From: Mycolicibacter longobardus
GTDB lineage: Bacteria; Actinomycetota; Actinomycetes; Mycobacteriales; Mycobacteriaceae
DNA length: 64,000 bases
Reading direction: 5' to 3'
NCBI RefSeq assembly: GCF_002102265.1
Contig: NZ_LQPG01000033.1
Location: forward strand, 90,016-154,015
Position 1 is the stretch's first letter, and every line of letters begins with the position of its first letter. The translations under genes were made by a program, and so were the position numbers. Below are positions 8,561 through 16,809 of the stretch, one piece after another. The notes under the pieces were generated by a model. The model saw only the letters and a program-made list of their open reading frames with translations, searched no databases and was not told where the DNA came from.

Positions 8561-9541
8561 ATGAACGACGTCCTACAGCGGCCCATGCCGACCCCACGGC
8601 CGCCGCGGGCCGATATCGCCTTCGCGCGGCCGCGGTACATAGACTCCGTGGCCATCGCCTTCGCCGACAGGTTCGGACCGGTTTTTCGTTTCCACGCCGT
8701 GTCCACGGTGGGCAGCTGGTCCGGGGAGGTCGAAGCCGCGTCCATCGAAGCTGCGGTACTTGACGTGATAACCCGTCTGCGCATGGACGAACCAGGTATG
8801 GACAGGGTGCGGTTTCTGGTGGATCTGGGTGCCGCAAGCAGACTTTGGCGTCACGCTCCCGAGGTAAGCGCACTGCTTCCGGGTACGACTATCGAGATGC
8901 CACGAGCTGCCGACCGTCCCTTGATGGATGCTGCCGAAGCCGCACTGGCACCCGGGACGGCAACACCGGCCAATCCGGACAGCCGATCAGATCCCACGCT
9001 GTCGTCGGTGGTGGCCGCCACTGACGGTTCGGTGCGCGGTAAGTTCACCGGCTACGGCTGGTTGGCATCCACCGGCGAGTACGGACTGTGCGGCTTCCGC
9101 CATTCCGCCAAGCAGATCGGCAGCGAGGTTGTGCTGATCGCCGAGCTGCGCGCCATGGCCGGGGTCGTTCGCAAGCTGCGCAGCCGGCACATCACCGTAC
9201 TCAGCGACAGTCAAGACGCCATAGCAATGGCCGAACGCTGGATGAGCGGGGACGAGAACCTACCCGAGGGATACACCACCGAGCGGGCCGACGGGCGGCC
9301 AGCGGGTCTGGTAGCCGCGCGGCAGCACTTTCGCGCGCAACGCAACCGGCTCAAGCTCACCTGGGTGAAGGGGCATCAGGGCCACCCCCTCAACGAAGGC
9401 GCCGATGCGCTCGCCCGGCTTGCCAGGCGATATGCGGCTGGAGCAAAGGATTTGACCGCAGTCGAGTACCACCGCCGGGCCGCCGGCCTAGCTGGGGCGT
9501 TCGCCGCTGAATTCCGACGAAAGCAGGTCGAAAATCCTTAG
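8561..9541 (+). CDS. Ribonuclease H-domain protein with N-terminal extension
   Basis: A 326-aa protein. Residues ~148-305 are an RNase HI-type domain with the four acidic residues in order: Asp155 (A-T-D-G-S), Glu195 (I-A-E-L-R), Asp216 (L-S-D-S-Q) and Asp282 (E-G-A-D-A-L-A), plus V-K-G-H before the last. Such domains cut the RNA strand of RNA/DNA hybrids. The first ~145 residues match nothing I recognise; they are not the small double-stranded RNA-binding domain of eukaryotic RNase H1. Leaderless start by TACGGT. Housekeeping rnhA is usually much shorter, so this is probably an additional RNase H-like protein. Confidence 0.75.
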   Translation: MNDVLQRPMPTPRPPRADIAFARPRYIDSVAIAFADRFGPVFRFHAVSTVGSWSGEVEAASIEAAVLDVITRLRMDEPGMDRVRFLVDLGAASRLWRHAPEVSALLPGTTIEMPRAADRPLMDAAEAALAPGTATPANPDSRSDPTLSSVVAATDGSVRGKFTGYGWLASTGEYGLCGFRHSAKQIGSEVVLIAELRAMAGVVRKLRSRHITVLSDSQDAIAMAERWMSGDENLPEGYTTERADGRPAGLVAARQHFRAQRNRLKLTWVKGHQGHPLNEGADALARLARRYAAGAKDLTAVEYHRRAAGLAGAFAAEFRRKQVENP

Positions 9542-9597
9542 AGCTACCCGGCCGCGCCGCCCGGTCGAGGTGTTCAAGCGGCCGCTTGGCGGGCAGC

Positions 9598-9603
9598 TAC
9601 CCT
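9598..9603 (+). promoter_or_regulatory. -10 element TACCCT, leaderless start of the protease gene
   Basis: TACCCT ends 7 bases before the GTG at 9611, which supports this GTG as both transcription and translation start. Confidence 0.55.
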
Positions 9604-9610
9604 GGCGACG

Positions 9611-10402
9611 GTGACGGATCGGCGCCGCTGGGACACAGCCAGGACCGCAGCGTGGCGGGCCGGGATCGCTCTCATCCTGGTCGCGATCTTCGTGGGCTTG
9701 TACCAGGTGAACCGGGCCCATCCGGTGCACCCGCAGGTCCCAATGCCGACCGCGCACGCGATCGGTCCCGGCATCGGCATCTACGTCGCACCCGAGGGCG
9801 AAGCCACTGGGATCAGTTGCACGACGGGGTTCCTGGTGCGCGCCCGCGACGGCCGGCCCGGGTTGCTGGCGGCTGGGCACTGCAATCCGGCCGGTGGGCC
9901 CGGTCAGGTGGTGATCCGCCACAGCGCCTTCGCCTACCGCGCTGTGGGTACGTTCACCGAAACCGTGAACGACGGCAGCAACTGGGACGACTACGACATC
10001 GGGCTGATCATGCTGGACGATCCAGGCAAGCTCCCGCTGAACTCGATGGTCGACGGGCATCCGGTCACCGGGGTGGCGTCTCATGTTGAGGTCGGTGATG
10101 TGCTGTGCCACTTCGGGATCCGCAGCGGCGGTCCGGTGTGCGGGCCGGTGGTGGCCAGCGAGACGAACAAGGTCCGGTTTGAAGCCGGCGGTACCTGCGG
10201 CGATTCGGGCGGGCCCGTGTACCGGCTGCGTGACGACGGCACCGCCGAGGCGGTCGGCATCTACATCGCGGTGTCCGACGGCACCTACTCCGAGCCCAAG
10301 TGCGAAGACCCGCATCCGTACTCGATCGCCCAGACCATCACGCCGTGGTTGTCGGCGTGGGAGCTGACGCTGGACACCGCCGCCGGCATCTCATCAGCGT
10401 AA
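9611..10402 (+). CDS. Membrane-anchored trypsin-like serine protease (S1 family)
   Basis: A 263-aa protein. One hydrophobic segment (about residues 15-33, after an Arg-rich start) should act as a signal anchor and place the enzyme outside the membrane. The triad is complete: His90 in A-A-G-H-C, Asp129 in D-Y-D-I-G and Ser199 in G-D-S-G-G-P-V. Cysteines around His90 and before the Ser loop (C-G-D-S-G) fit the chymotrypsin fold. There is no PDZ domain, unlike HtrA. The target is unknown. The stop is 14 bases from the convergent carboxyltransferase gene. Confidence 0.8.
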   Translation: MTDRRRWDTARTAAWRAGIALILVAIFVGLYQVNRAHPVHPQVPMPTAHAIGPGIGIYVAPEGEATGISCTTGFLVRARDGRPGLLAAGHCNPAGGPGQVVIRHSAFAYRAVGTFTETVNDGSNWDDYDIGLIMLDDPGKLPLNSMVDGHPVTGVASHVEVGDVLCHFGIRSGGPVCGPVVASETNKVRFEAGGTCGDSGGPVYRLRDDGTAEAVGIYIAVSDGTYSEPKCEDPHPYSIAQTITPWLSAWELTLDTAAGISSA

Positions 10403-10416
10403 GCCGTGCCCACCGT

Positions 10417-11985
10417 TCAGAACGTGTCGACGAATCGTGGCCGCGGGGAGTCCTGCCCGAACCCGGTGGACGCCGCCAACGTGGCGGCGATCAGCGAGCG
10501 GGTGTCAGCGGGGTCGATGACGTCGTCGATCTCGAAAAGTGTTGCGGCGTTGAGCGCTTTCGCGTTCTCCTGAGCAGCGGCAGTGGCCTGCCGGACGCGT
10601 TCCTCCCGCTCGTCGGCGTCGGCGATGGCTTCGAGTTCCTTGCGCAGCCCCAGCCGGACGGCGCCCTCGAGCCCCATCGGACCCAGATGTGCGCCCGGCC
10701 ATGCCACCGTGAGCACCGGTTGGTGCAGGCTGCCGCCCATCATGGCCTGGGCACCCAACCCGTAGCCGCGCCGCAGGATGACCGCCACCATCGGCACCCG
10801 AAGCGCCGCGCCGGCCACCAACAGCCGAGATCCCCTCCGCACCAACGCCTCCGCTTCGGCCGCAGGGCCGACCATATAGCCCGGGCAGTCGACCAGCGAC
10901 ACGACCGGCAGTCCGAAGGCGTCGCACAGTTGCAGGAACCGCGCGGCCTTGTCGGATGCCGCCGCGGTGATCGCACCGGCCATCACCATGGTGTTGTTGC
11001 CGATGATGCCGACCGGGCGGCCCTCGATCCGCGCCAGCGCCGTCACCATCTCCCGCGCGAACCGCTCCCGCAAGAAGGTCACCGAACCCGCGTCGGCGAT
11101 CGTCTCGATGATCGGCTTGAGCGGATAGGCGCGCCGCGCGCGCTCGGGAATCATGGTGCGCAAGGCGTTCTGGTCTGCGGCGCCGTCCGGCGCGGTGGCG
11201 CCCTGAAAGTAGCCGAGGACTTGCTTTGTCACCGCGACCGCCTCGGCTTCGTCGGCGACCACGATGTCGACGACGCCGTTGGGTGCCTGCACGGATAACG
11301 GTCCCACGTCGTCGGGGGCGACGTGCCCCAGTCCCCCGCCGGCGATCATCGCCGGGCCCGCCATGCCGATGGAGGTGTCCGCGGTGGCGATGATCAGATC
11401 CGATGCTCCCGCGATCACGGCGTTGCCGGCGAAGCAGCGGCCCTTGACCACGGCGATACGCGGCACCAACCCGGACAGCTTGGCCCACAAGGCGAATGCC
11501 GGGACATCCAGTGACGACACCGTCGGATAGTCGGTGTCTCCGGGCCGTCCGCCGCCGCCTTCGGCGAAGAAGACCGTCGGCAGGCGCATCCGTTCGATCA
11601 ACTCGAACAGCCGATCCTTCTTGAAGTGCCCGACCGCGCCCTGGGTGCCGGCCAGCACGGTGTAGTCGTAGGCCAACACGGCGCAGGCGCTGCGTTCACG
11701 TCCGAACAGTGCACCGTTGATCGACGCGGTACCGGCCAGCAAGCCGTCTCCGGGGGTGTTGGCGATGAGGTCGTCGACGTCGCGGCGCGCGCGTTGGGCG
11801 GCGATCGCGAAGCGCCCGTACTCCACGAACGTCCCGGGGTCGACCAGGTCGGCGATGTTCTCGCGGGCTGTGCGACCGCCGGCGTCGTGCCTGCGTTGTA
11901 CCGCGTGCGGCCGGGCCGCGTCCTCGGTCAACGCGCGGCGGCGCAGCAACTCGAGGTGGTCATCACTCGGAGAAGCGTCGGGCAT
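10417..11985 (-). CDS. Acyl-CoA carboxylase carboxyltransferase (AccD-type) subunit
   Basis: A 522-aa protein with the two crotonase-fold halves of a biotin-dependent carboxyltransferase. Halves are recognisable by G-T-Q-G-A and E-G-G-G-G-R in the first, and by C-P-G-Y-M-V-G-P and A-Q-A-M-M-G-G in the second. It moves CO2 from carboxybiotin to an acyl-CoA. GAAGGA lies 8 bases before the ATG at 11985, supporting this start. No biotinylated AccA partner is nearby, so it must share one encoded elsewhere. Length and motifs are normal; the acyl-CoA (acetyl, propionyl or longer) cannot be fixed from the sequence. Confidence 0.85.
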   Translation of the reverse strand: MPDASPSDDHLELLRRRALTEDAARPHAVQRRHDAGGRTARENIADLVDPGTFVEYGRFAIAAQRARRDVDDLIANTPGDGLLAGTASINGALFGRERSACAVLAYDYTVLAGTQGAVGHFKKDRLFELIERMRLPTVFFAEGGGGRPGDTDYPTVSSLDVPAFALWAKLSGLVPRIAVVKGRCFAGNAVIAGASDLIIATADTSIGMAGPAMIAGGGLGHVAPDDVGPLSVQAPNGVVDIVVADEAEAVAVTKQVLGYFQGATAPDGAADQNALRTMIPERARRAYPLKPIIETIADAGSVTFLRERFAREMVTALARIEGRPVGIIGNNTMVMAGAITAAASDKAARFLQLCDAFGLPVVSLVDCPGYMVGPAAEAEALVRRGSRLLVAGAALRVPMVAVILRRGYGLGAQAMMGGSLHQPVLTVAWPGAHLGPMGLEGAVRLGLRKELEAIADADEREERVRQATAAAQENAKALNAATLFEIDDVIDPADTRSLIAATLAASTGFGQDSPRPRFVDTF

Positions 11986-12197
11986 GTGGGAATTCCTTCA
12001 CAGAGGCGTCGATCAAGAACAACATCATGCGCCGCATGACCTTCACAAGCCTCGGAAGTGGGTGTTGCCCGGCTCTGAGCGGGCGCCCAGCGGGAATCTG
12101 ACGACACGACTTGAGCGTGTCGCGTCGTCCGATTCCCAGTCACGGCCCGCACACCTGTGACACCGGCCACTCGGGCTGCGCCTCCAGCTCCGCCCCC

Positions 12198-12203
12198 TAC
12201 CCT
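12198..12203 (+). promoter_or_regulatory. -10 element TACCCT, leaderless start of the methyltransferase gene
   Basis: TACCCT ends 6 bases before the ATG at 12210. The rest of the 224-base gap since the carboxyltransferase start shows no other feature I can support. Confidence 0.55.
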
Positions 12204-12209
12204 GAGGGC

Positions 12210-13064
12210 ATGGCGAACAAGGAACAGCAGCAGGCCTGGGCGGCCCAGGGGGTGGACTGGGTCGACAACGCGGCGATCTTCGAGGCGGTGCTGGCGCCGT
12301 TCGCCGACGCGGTGGTCCACGCCGCCGATATCGGCCCCGGCGCGCGAGTGCTCGACATCGGCTGCGGCTCCGGCACATTGCTGCAGCGGGCGGCAGCGCT
12401 CGGCGCCATCCCGTTCGGGGTCGACATCTCCGAACCGATGGTGCAGGCGGCACGCCGACGAGTTCCCGCGGCCACCGTGACCCTCGGCGACGCCCAGACC
12501 ATGGACCTGCGAGAGGCCGCATCCGGGGCGTCTTTCGACCGGATCATCTCGCGGTTCGGGGTGATGTTCTTCGATGATCCGGTGACCGCGTTCGTCAATA
12601 TCCGCCAGTCGGCTACCCTCGACGCCCGATTGGCGTTCGTGTGCTGGCGCGAAGGCGAGAATCCGATGTTCACCACCGGCGTCGACATCCTGGCAGCCAA
12701 GCTGGAATCACCCCCCGCCGCACTGGATCCCAGGGAGCCCGGCCCGCTGGCCTTCGGCGATCCCGAGCGGGTGCGAGCCATCCTGACCGGCTCCGGCTGG
12801 AGTGACGTCACCCTGGCGGAGTTCGAGGGGGTCTGCAACTTCAGCCTCGACGGCAGCGACGGTGTCGAGGAACGCTTGGCGTTGATCCTGGCCAACCGCA
12901 CCGGACAACAGGCGCGCACCGAATTGGAGGCCCGCCTGGGCGCCGACGGCTGGGCCGGTGTCGTCGAGGAGCTGCGCGAGGAGCTGCGCCGGCACCGCGT
13001 CGACGGCGTCGTGAAGTTCCCGGGCCGCACCTGGGTGGTTACCGCGACCAATCCGGGTCGGTGA
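12210..13064 (+). CDS. Class I SAM-dependent methyltransferase
   Basis: A 284-aa protein with the Rossmann methyltransferase core: motif I V-L-D-I-G-C-G-S-G-T, the acidic residue after strand 2 (G-V-D-I-S), G-D-A-Q in motif II and F-D-R-I-I-S-R-F in motif III. The C-terminal part fits small-molecule methyltransferases of the UbiE/COQ5 kind. Start fixed by the -10 hexamer 6 bases upstream. The thioesterase gene follows after 50 bases on the same strand but has its own ribosome site. The substrate is unknown. Confidence 0.8.
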   Translation: MANKEQQQAWAAQGVDWVDNAAIFEAVLAPFADAVVHAADIGPGARVLDIGCGSGTLLQRAAALGAIPFGVDISEPMVQAARRRVPAATVTLGDAQTMDLREAASGASFDRIISRFGVMFFDDPVTAFVNIRQSATLDARLAFVCWREGENPMFTTGVDILAAKLESPPAALDPREPGPLAFGDPERVRAILTGSGWSDVTLAEFEGVCNFSLDGSDGVEERLALILANRTGQQARTELEARLGADGWAGVVEELREELRRHRVDGVVKFPGRTWVVTATNPGR

Positions 13065-13114
13065 CCGGCCACGATAGCGTGACCGAAGTCGTTCTATTCA
13101 CCTGAAGGATCTCC

Positions 13115-13927
13115 GTGACCGCCTCCTCGCACCCTTTCGACAGCGCCATGCAGCTCGAGACCGTCGACGCCGGGACGTTCCGCGGCGCCACCCACCCGGA
13201 GTGGGCCAACATGGTCGGGCCGTTCGGGGGGATCACCGCCGCCGTCCTGTTGCGCGCCGTCGAGTCCCACCCCGACCGCATCGGCGACCCGTTGGCGCTG
13301 ACCGTCAACTTCGCCGCACCCATCGCCGACGGCGAGTTCGACATCTCGCTGCGTGCCGCCCGCACCAACCGCAGCAACCAGCACTGGATGCTCGAGCTGC
13401 GCCAGGGCGAGGAGGTCAAGACCACCGCCACCGCGCTGTTCGGCCTGCACCGCGACACCTGGGCCGACGACGAGACCCACCCGCCGAACGCTGCCGCGCC
13501 CGAGGACGTCGCCGCCGGGTCGTTCATCGACGCGATCGTCTGGGCCAAGCGCTATGACATGCGCTTCACCGCGGGCCCGGTGCCCCTCTCTGCGGTGGAG
13601 CCCAGCGAGTCGTCGACCACCACGTTGTGGGTGCGCGACGCCGCAGGCCGGCGCCTCGACTTCGCCGCGCTGGCGTCCCTCTCGGATGTGTTCTTTCCCC
13701 GGGTGTTTCTGCGCCGCGGCCGTTTCGTCAACGCGGGCACCATCTCGCTGACCACCTATTTTCACGCCGACCAAGGTGAAATCGACGCTCTCGGTGGCGA
13801 CTTTCTACTGGGCAGCGCACACGCCAACCGGTTTTCCCGGGGCTACTTCGACCAGAGCGCGCACCTGTGGTCACGGGCGGGCCGGCTGCTGGCCAGCACG
13901 CATCAGCTGGTGTATTTCAAGGATTGA
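13115..13927 (+). CDS. Acyl-CoA thioesterase-like double hot-dog protein
   Basis: A 270-aa protein of the TesB-like family that hydrolyses acyl-CoA to fatty acid and CoA. The first hot-dog carries N-M-V-G-P-F-G-G-I-T-A-A followed by a long helix, the usual N-terminal signature; the second hot-dog occupies about residues 150-265. The GTG at 13115 is supported by GAAGGA 5 bases upstream. It follows the methyltransferase gene closely, but no shared pathway is evident. Confidence 0.75.
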   Translation: MTASSHPFDSAMQLETVDAGTFRGATHPEWANMVGPFGGITAAVLLRAVESHPDRIGDPLALTVNFAAPIADGEFDISLRAARTNRSNQHWMLELRQGEEVKTTATALFGLHRDTWADDETHPPNAAAPEDVAAGSFIDAIVWAKRYDMRFTAGPVPLSAVEPSESSTTTLWVRDAAGRRLDFAALASLSDVFFPRVFLRRGRFVNAGTISLTTYFHADQGEIDALGGDFLLGSAHANRFSRGYFDQSAHLWSRAGRLLASTHQLVYFKD

Positions 13928-13973
13928 CGCCCACCCCGGCCGCGGGTGAATACCGCGATCGCCGAAGCTGAAC

Positions 13974-13979
13974 TAGCGT
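13974..13979 (+). promoter_or_regulatory. -10 element TAGCGT, leaderless start of the DUF4226 gene
   Basis: TAGCGT ends 7 bases before the ATG at 13987. Confidence 0.55.
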
Positions 13980-13986
13980 CCCCGGT

Positions 13987-15258
13987 ATGCCCGAGGAACT
14001 CGGCGCCCACGGCGATGCCGCGCGAGCACGCGAGGACGCCCTGGCGCGGCGGCTGCAGAGTTCCGCGCAGGCCGACCGGGCCTTCGTGGCGACGGTACGC
14101 GGCGCGGCACAGGCAGCCGTGCTGGGCCGCAAACGGCTCGACAGCATCGAGGCCGAGATCCACCAAGCGCTGGCCAACCACCGTGCGCTGGCGTTGAACA
14201 CCCCCGCTGGTGTCCGTCAGTTCCAGCGGTTCCTGACCGCGAAGACCCGCGACATCCACCAGGTGGTGGCCGACACCGTCGCCGACAGCCGGGCCCGCGC
14301 GCAGGTGGTGCGATCCCTGAGCGGCGGCTACGCCGTCGAAGACCCGCGGAAGCCGGGTGTCCAAGCCGTCGACCACGTCACGTACAAGCAGGCCCCTTCG
14401 ACGGATGACGAACGCCGGCTCAATCAGATCGACGCCTTCAAGCAGGTCTTCGGACGCGACCCGGTGTCGGCGTCCGACTGGACTACCGCGGCCGCGCTGG
14501 ACGCGCATACCTACGACCCCAAGTTCCAGGGGGTGAACTCCGAAGTCCGAGTGGCCCGGATCGATCCGGTGCCGGGGCAGGGCGTCGTGCGCGCATCGCA
14601 GTGGATCCCGCAGCGCGACGTGAGCAGCGTCCCGCCATGGAAACGCGACTTCGGCAACGAGCGCGGACCCAACGCGCACTTCGATCCCGAGGACACCAAG
14701 GTCACCACCTACATCGACTACGACAACGGCATTGTGGTGATGCGCCAGAATCCCTCAGTCGAACTCAACCCCAGCGGTGGCCCCGGGCAAGTGAAAGTCG
14801 GTGTCCCCCAAGGGGGCATCGCGCAAGCTCCGGATGGGTCGGTGCGGATCAAATACGACGCGGGCAACCCGTTCGCGCCGGGTGCGTTGACCGACGTCCG
14901 CGGACCGTTCGGTGACCACCGCTGGAGCGTGAATGGCGATCTGGTGTTCACCCCCGGCCCCGGCGGCGTGCACGTCGACGGCACCCGAACGGACTACCCG
15001 TCGCTGGAGGTTTACCAAGACCTGCCCAACGGCAGCACCCGCACCGTCTTGATCGACCCGGCTCAATCCGGAAGCAGTACTGGGCCAATGTTCAACCTGC
15101 CGTTCCACCACGATGTCGGAGTCGGCGGCAAGGCGTTCGCGCCCTTCGACCACGGCGGCGACTGGAATCCACCGTTGCCTGTCACTGCCTTCGGGCCGAC
15201 CGCCGCCCCACCGTCGGTACCCTCGTCGTCGGGTAGACCCGGCGGCGTCCCCGCGTGA
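13987..15258 (+). CDS. DUF4226-domain protein, possible type VII secretion-associated protein
   Basis: A 423-aa protein without signal peptide. Residues ~15-115 are an Ala-rich helical DUF4226-type segment (Q-A-D-R-A-F ... T-P-A-G-V-R-Q-F-Q-R-F-L). Residues ~165-400 form a second, probably beta-rich domain with V-P-G-Q-G-V-V-R, Y-I-D-Y-D-N-G-I-V-V and many Gly/Pro; a Pro/Ser/Gly tail follows. From memory, this two-domain layout resembles M. tuberculosis Rv3899c of the cpnT neighbourhood. Two small membrane protein genes follow in the same direction. No enzymatic motif was seen, so effector or structural roles are both open. Confidence 0.6.
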   Translation: MPEELGAHGDAARAREDALARRLQSSAQADRAFVATVRGAAQAAVLGRKRLDSIEAEIHQALANHRALALNTPAGVRQFQRFLTAKTRDIHQVVADTVADSRARAQVVRSLSGGYAVEDPRKPGVQAVDHVTYKQAPSTDDERRLNQIDAFKQVFGRDPVSASDWTTAAALDAHTYDPKFQGVNSEVRVARIDPVPGQGVVRASQWIPQRDVSSVPPWKRDFGNERGPNAHFDPEDTKVTTYIDYDNGIVVMRQNPSVELNPSGGPGQVKVGVPQGGIAQAPDGSVRIKYDAGNPFAPGALTDVRGPFGDHRWSVNGDLVFTPGPGGVHVDGTRTDYPSLEVYQDLPNGSTRTVLIDPAQSGSSTGPMFNLPFHHDVGVGGKAFAPFDHGGDWNPPLPVTAFGPTAAPPSVPSSSGRPGGVPA

Positions 15259-15278
15259 TCACCGAAAGGAGCTGATAC

Positions 15279-15629
15279 ATGCCCACCGCAATACTGGCCC
15301 GTATCCGCGACGGCGACCCCGACTTCTGGCGCGCCGCCACCCGATCAGCACCGCTCGTGGTCCAAGTCGTCCTCGCGGCGGTAATCGGAGTCGTCTGGCT
15401 GTCATTCAGTAGCGTCCCACTCTCCTACGGGACAGCGTTTCGCTATCTGGCCACGGCCGCGTTAATCGTGCCGACCGCCGCAGCGCTGGTGATCGGCACG
15501 GCGTTGTTGCGCGCGGAGTCACCGCGTCGACGGGGTGTAGGGCTGGCTGTCTGCGGATCAGCCGTGGTGACGTTCATCAGCGGATTGGCCTACGCGCTGA
15601 TTTTCGTGCCGTGGTTGGAAACCATATGA
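15279..15629 (+). CDS. Small integral membrane protein, 116 aa
   Basis: It starts 20 bases after the DUF4226 gene with AAAGGAG 5-11 bases before the ATG. The sequence predicts a short charged N-terminus and three hydrophobic helices (about 28-47, 56-75, 88-110). I recognise no family. The next gene overlaps by 4 bases (ATGA), so this is a three-gene unit. By position it could be an immunity or secretion accessory protein for the DUF4226 product; this is inference only. Confidence 0.6.
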   Translation: MPTAILARIRDGDPDFWRAATRSAPLVVQVVLAAVIGVVWLSFSSVPLSYGTAFRYLATAALIVPTAAALVIGTALLRAESPRRRGVGLAVCGSAVVTFISGLAYALIFVPWLETI

Positions 15630-15928
15630 CCACCGCCGCTGACGAAGCCCGCTACGGCCCGTTCGGCTTCATCGCCGCGCTGGCGACCATCGCGATCGTC
15701 GAGACCGCGACGTGGATCTGGATTCCCTATTGGATCGCCCAGCTGTACTTGTTCGGCATCGCGACCGTGGTCGTGGTGCCGACCGGCTTCTTCATGTCCC
15801 AGACCGGTGGCACCAAAACTGCCCAGATCGGTCGCGGCATGCTCATCGGTTATCTGGCAACACCACTGACCATCGCCCTGGTAGTCATCCCTCCAGTCGT
15901 CATCACCCAGCTCTTGCATCGAGCGTGA
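15626..15928 (+). CDS. Small integral membrane protein, 100 aa
   Basis: The ATG at 15626 overlaps the stop of the preceding gene (ATGA), the reason to prefer it over the GTG at 15611. Three hydrophobic stretches are visible, including I-A-A-L-A-T-I-A-I-V near residue 20 and the C-terminal helix rich in Val and Ile. No known family recognised. The 3' end overlaps the end of the convergent resolvase-like gene by 26 bases. Together with its neighbour it probably forms a small membrane complex connected to the DUF4226 protein. Confidence 0.55.
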   Translation: MTTAADEARYGPFGFIAALATIAIVETATWIWIPYWIAQLYLFGIATVVVVPTGFFMSQTGGTKTAQIGRGMLIGYLATPLTIALVVIPPVVITQLLHRA

Positions 15929-16679
15929 CGTCACCGGGACGCCGCGGATCCTCGTACTTGCCGGTGAGCAGCTTCGATACCGTGCCCGGCTTCCACTCCC
16001 GTCCGGTCGGGGTGCGCTGCCCGGCTGAGTTCAGCACCCGCGCGGTGGCCGCCTGGGTGACCCCGCAGCCGTACACCAGCCAGCCCGCGTAACGCTCGAG
16101 CAGTCGCTTGCGCTCCGGCCAGGGCACCGTCGGCGGCGGAAGGGTGGGCGGCAGCGGGTACACGCCGGCTTGGCCGCTGTCGGGCGTCCGCCGCACCGAC
16201 GCTGGGCGGGCCCTGACCAGTGCCAGCTCGATCTCCCGGCTCAGACTCTTGACCCCTTCAGCGGCCAGCGCCGCCTGATCGAGGTTGTCGACGCCCTGCA
16301 CCTCCCGCCGCAGTGCGAAGTCGATCTCGTTGATCCCACCATCGGTGGGCGCCGAGATCAATTCCCGGGTCACCAGCAGGTTCTGGCCGTGCCGCTGGAG
16401 CACCAGGCTCAGCCGCCGCAGATGCTGCTCGCGGCGAAAGTCCGGGCCTGGCAACGGCACCCAGATATCCGCCCGGCCTTTGATGGCACGGCCCAGCGCG
16501 GCAACCACGGCCTCGACTTCGGTCAGGTCGTCGGTGGTGGTGGCGTCGCCTACCCCGAACCCGAATGCGTCGACGATGCCGTAGCCCCGCCTGGCGGCTT
16601 CTGCGGCCAGCTCCGCGCGGTGGGCCACGGTGTCGTGGTCACCGAGCAGAATGATCGGTTTACCGGACGAGCGCGACAT
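15903..16679 (-). CDS. Resolvase/serine recombinase-like protein without visible catalytic serine
   Basis: A 258-aa protein. The N-terminal ~130 residues follow the resolvase outline: a strand-rich start, I-W-V-P-L-P-G-P-D-F-R-R-E-Q-H-L-R-R-L where recombinases have the D-R-L-S-R helix, and then a strand-turn E-L-I. No Y-x-R-x-S nucleophile motif is present. A Pro-rich linker (about 170-190) leads to a C-terminal helix-turn-helix, A-T-A-R-V-L-N-S-A-G-Q-R-T-P-T-G-R-E-W with W-K-P-G-T-V-S-K-L-L, as in large serine recombinases. It probably binds DNA without cutting it. GGGAGG lies about 7 bases before the ATG. Confidence 0.55.
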   Translation of the reverse strand: MSRSSGKPIILLGDHDTVAHRAELAAEAARRGYGIVDAFGFGVGDATTTDDLTEVEAVVAALGRAIKGRADIWVPLPGPDFRREQHLRRLSLVLQRHGQNLLVTRELISAPTDGGINEIDFALRREVQGVDNLDQAALAAEGVKSLSREIELALVRARPASVRRTPDSGQAGVYPLPPTLPPPTVPWPERKRLLERYAGWLVYGCGVTQAATARVLNSAGQRTPTGREWKPGTVSKLLTGKYEDPRRPGDVTLDARAG

Positions 16680-16743
16680 GGACTACCTCCCGATTGCGAA
16701 AGCCCCCGTGGGAAAGTGCTGCTAAGCCAAGCTATCGGGGGGT

Positions 16744-16788
16744 ACCGACAAGTCCTGGCGCTCGCCATCGGCAACCGAAGTTGTCGGT
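16744..16788. repeat. Inverted repeat ACCGACAA ... TTGTCGGT
   Basis: Two perfect 8-base arms (16744-16751 and 16781-16788) with 29 bases between them lie in the 130-base divergent gap between the resolvase-like gene and the ankyrin gene, just before the latter's -10 hexamer. A dimeric DNA-binding protein could use it as an operator; the adjacent resolvase-like product is one candidate. Confidence 0.4.
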
Positions 16789-16797
16789 GGCCGCGGC

Positions 16798-16803
16798 TAC
16801 GGT
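16798..16803 (+). promoter_or_regulatory. -10 element TACGGT, leaderless start of the ankyrin gene
   Basis: TACGGT ends 6 bases before the ATG at 16810. Confidence 0.55.
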
Positions 16804-16809
16804 CTGGTC

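Noticed and set aside
10300..11298. A 332-codon plus-strand frame opposite the carboxyltransferase
   Set aside because: Antisense shadow; the minus-strand AccD motifs are complete.
15903..16679. Active integrase of a mobile element
   Set aside because: No catalytic Ser motif, no attachment site repeats and no other phage or transfer genes nearby.
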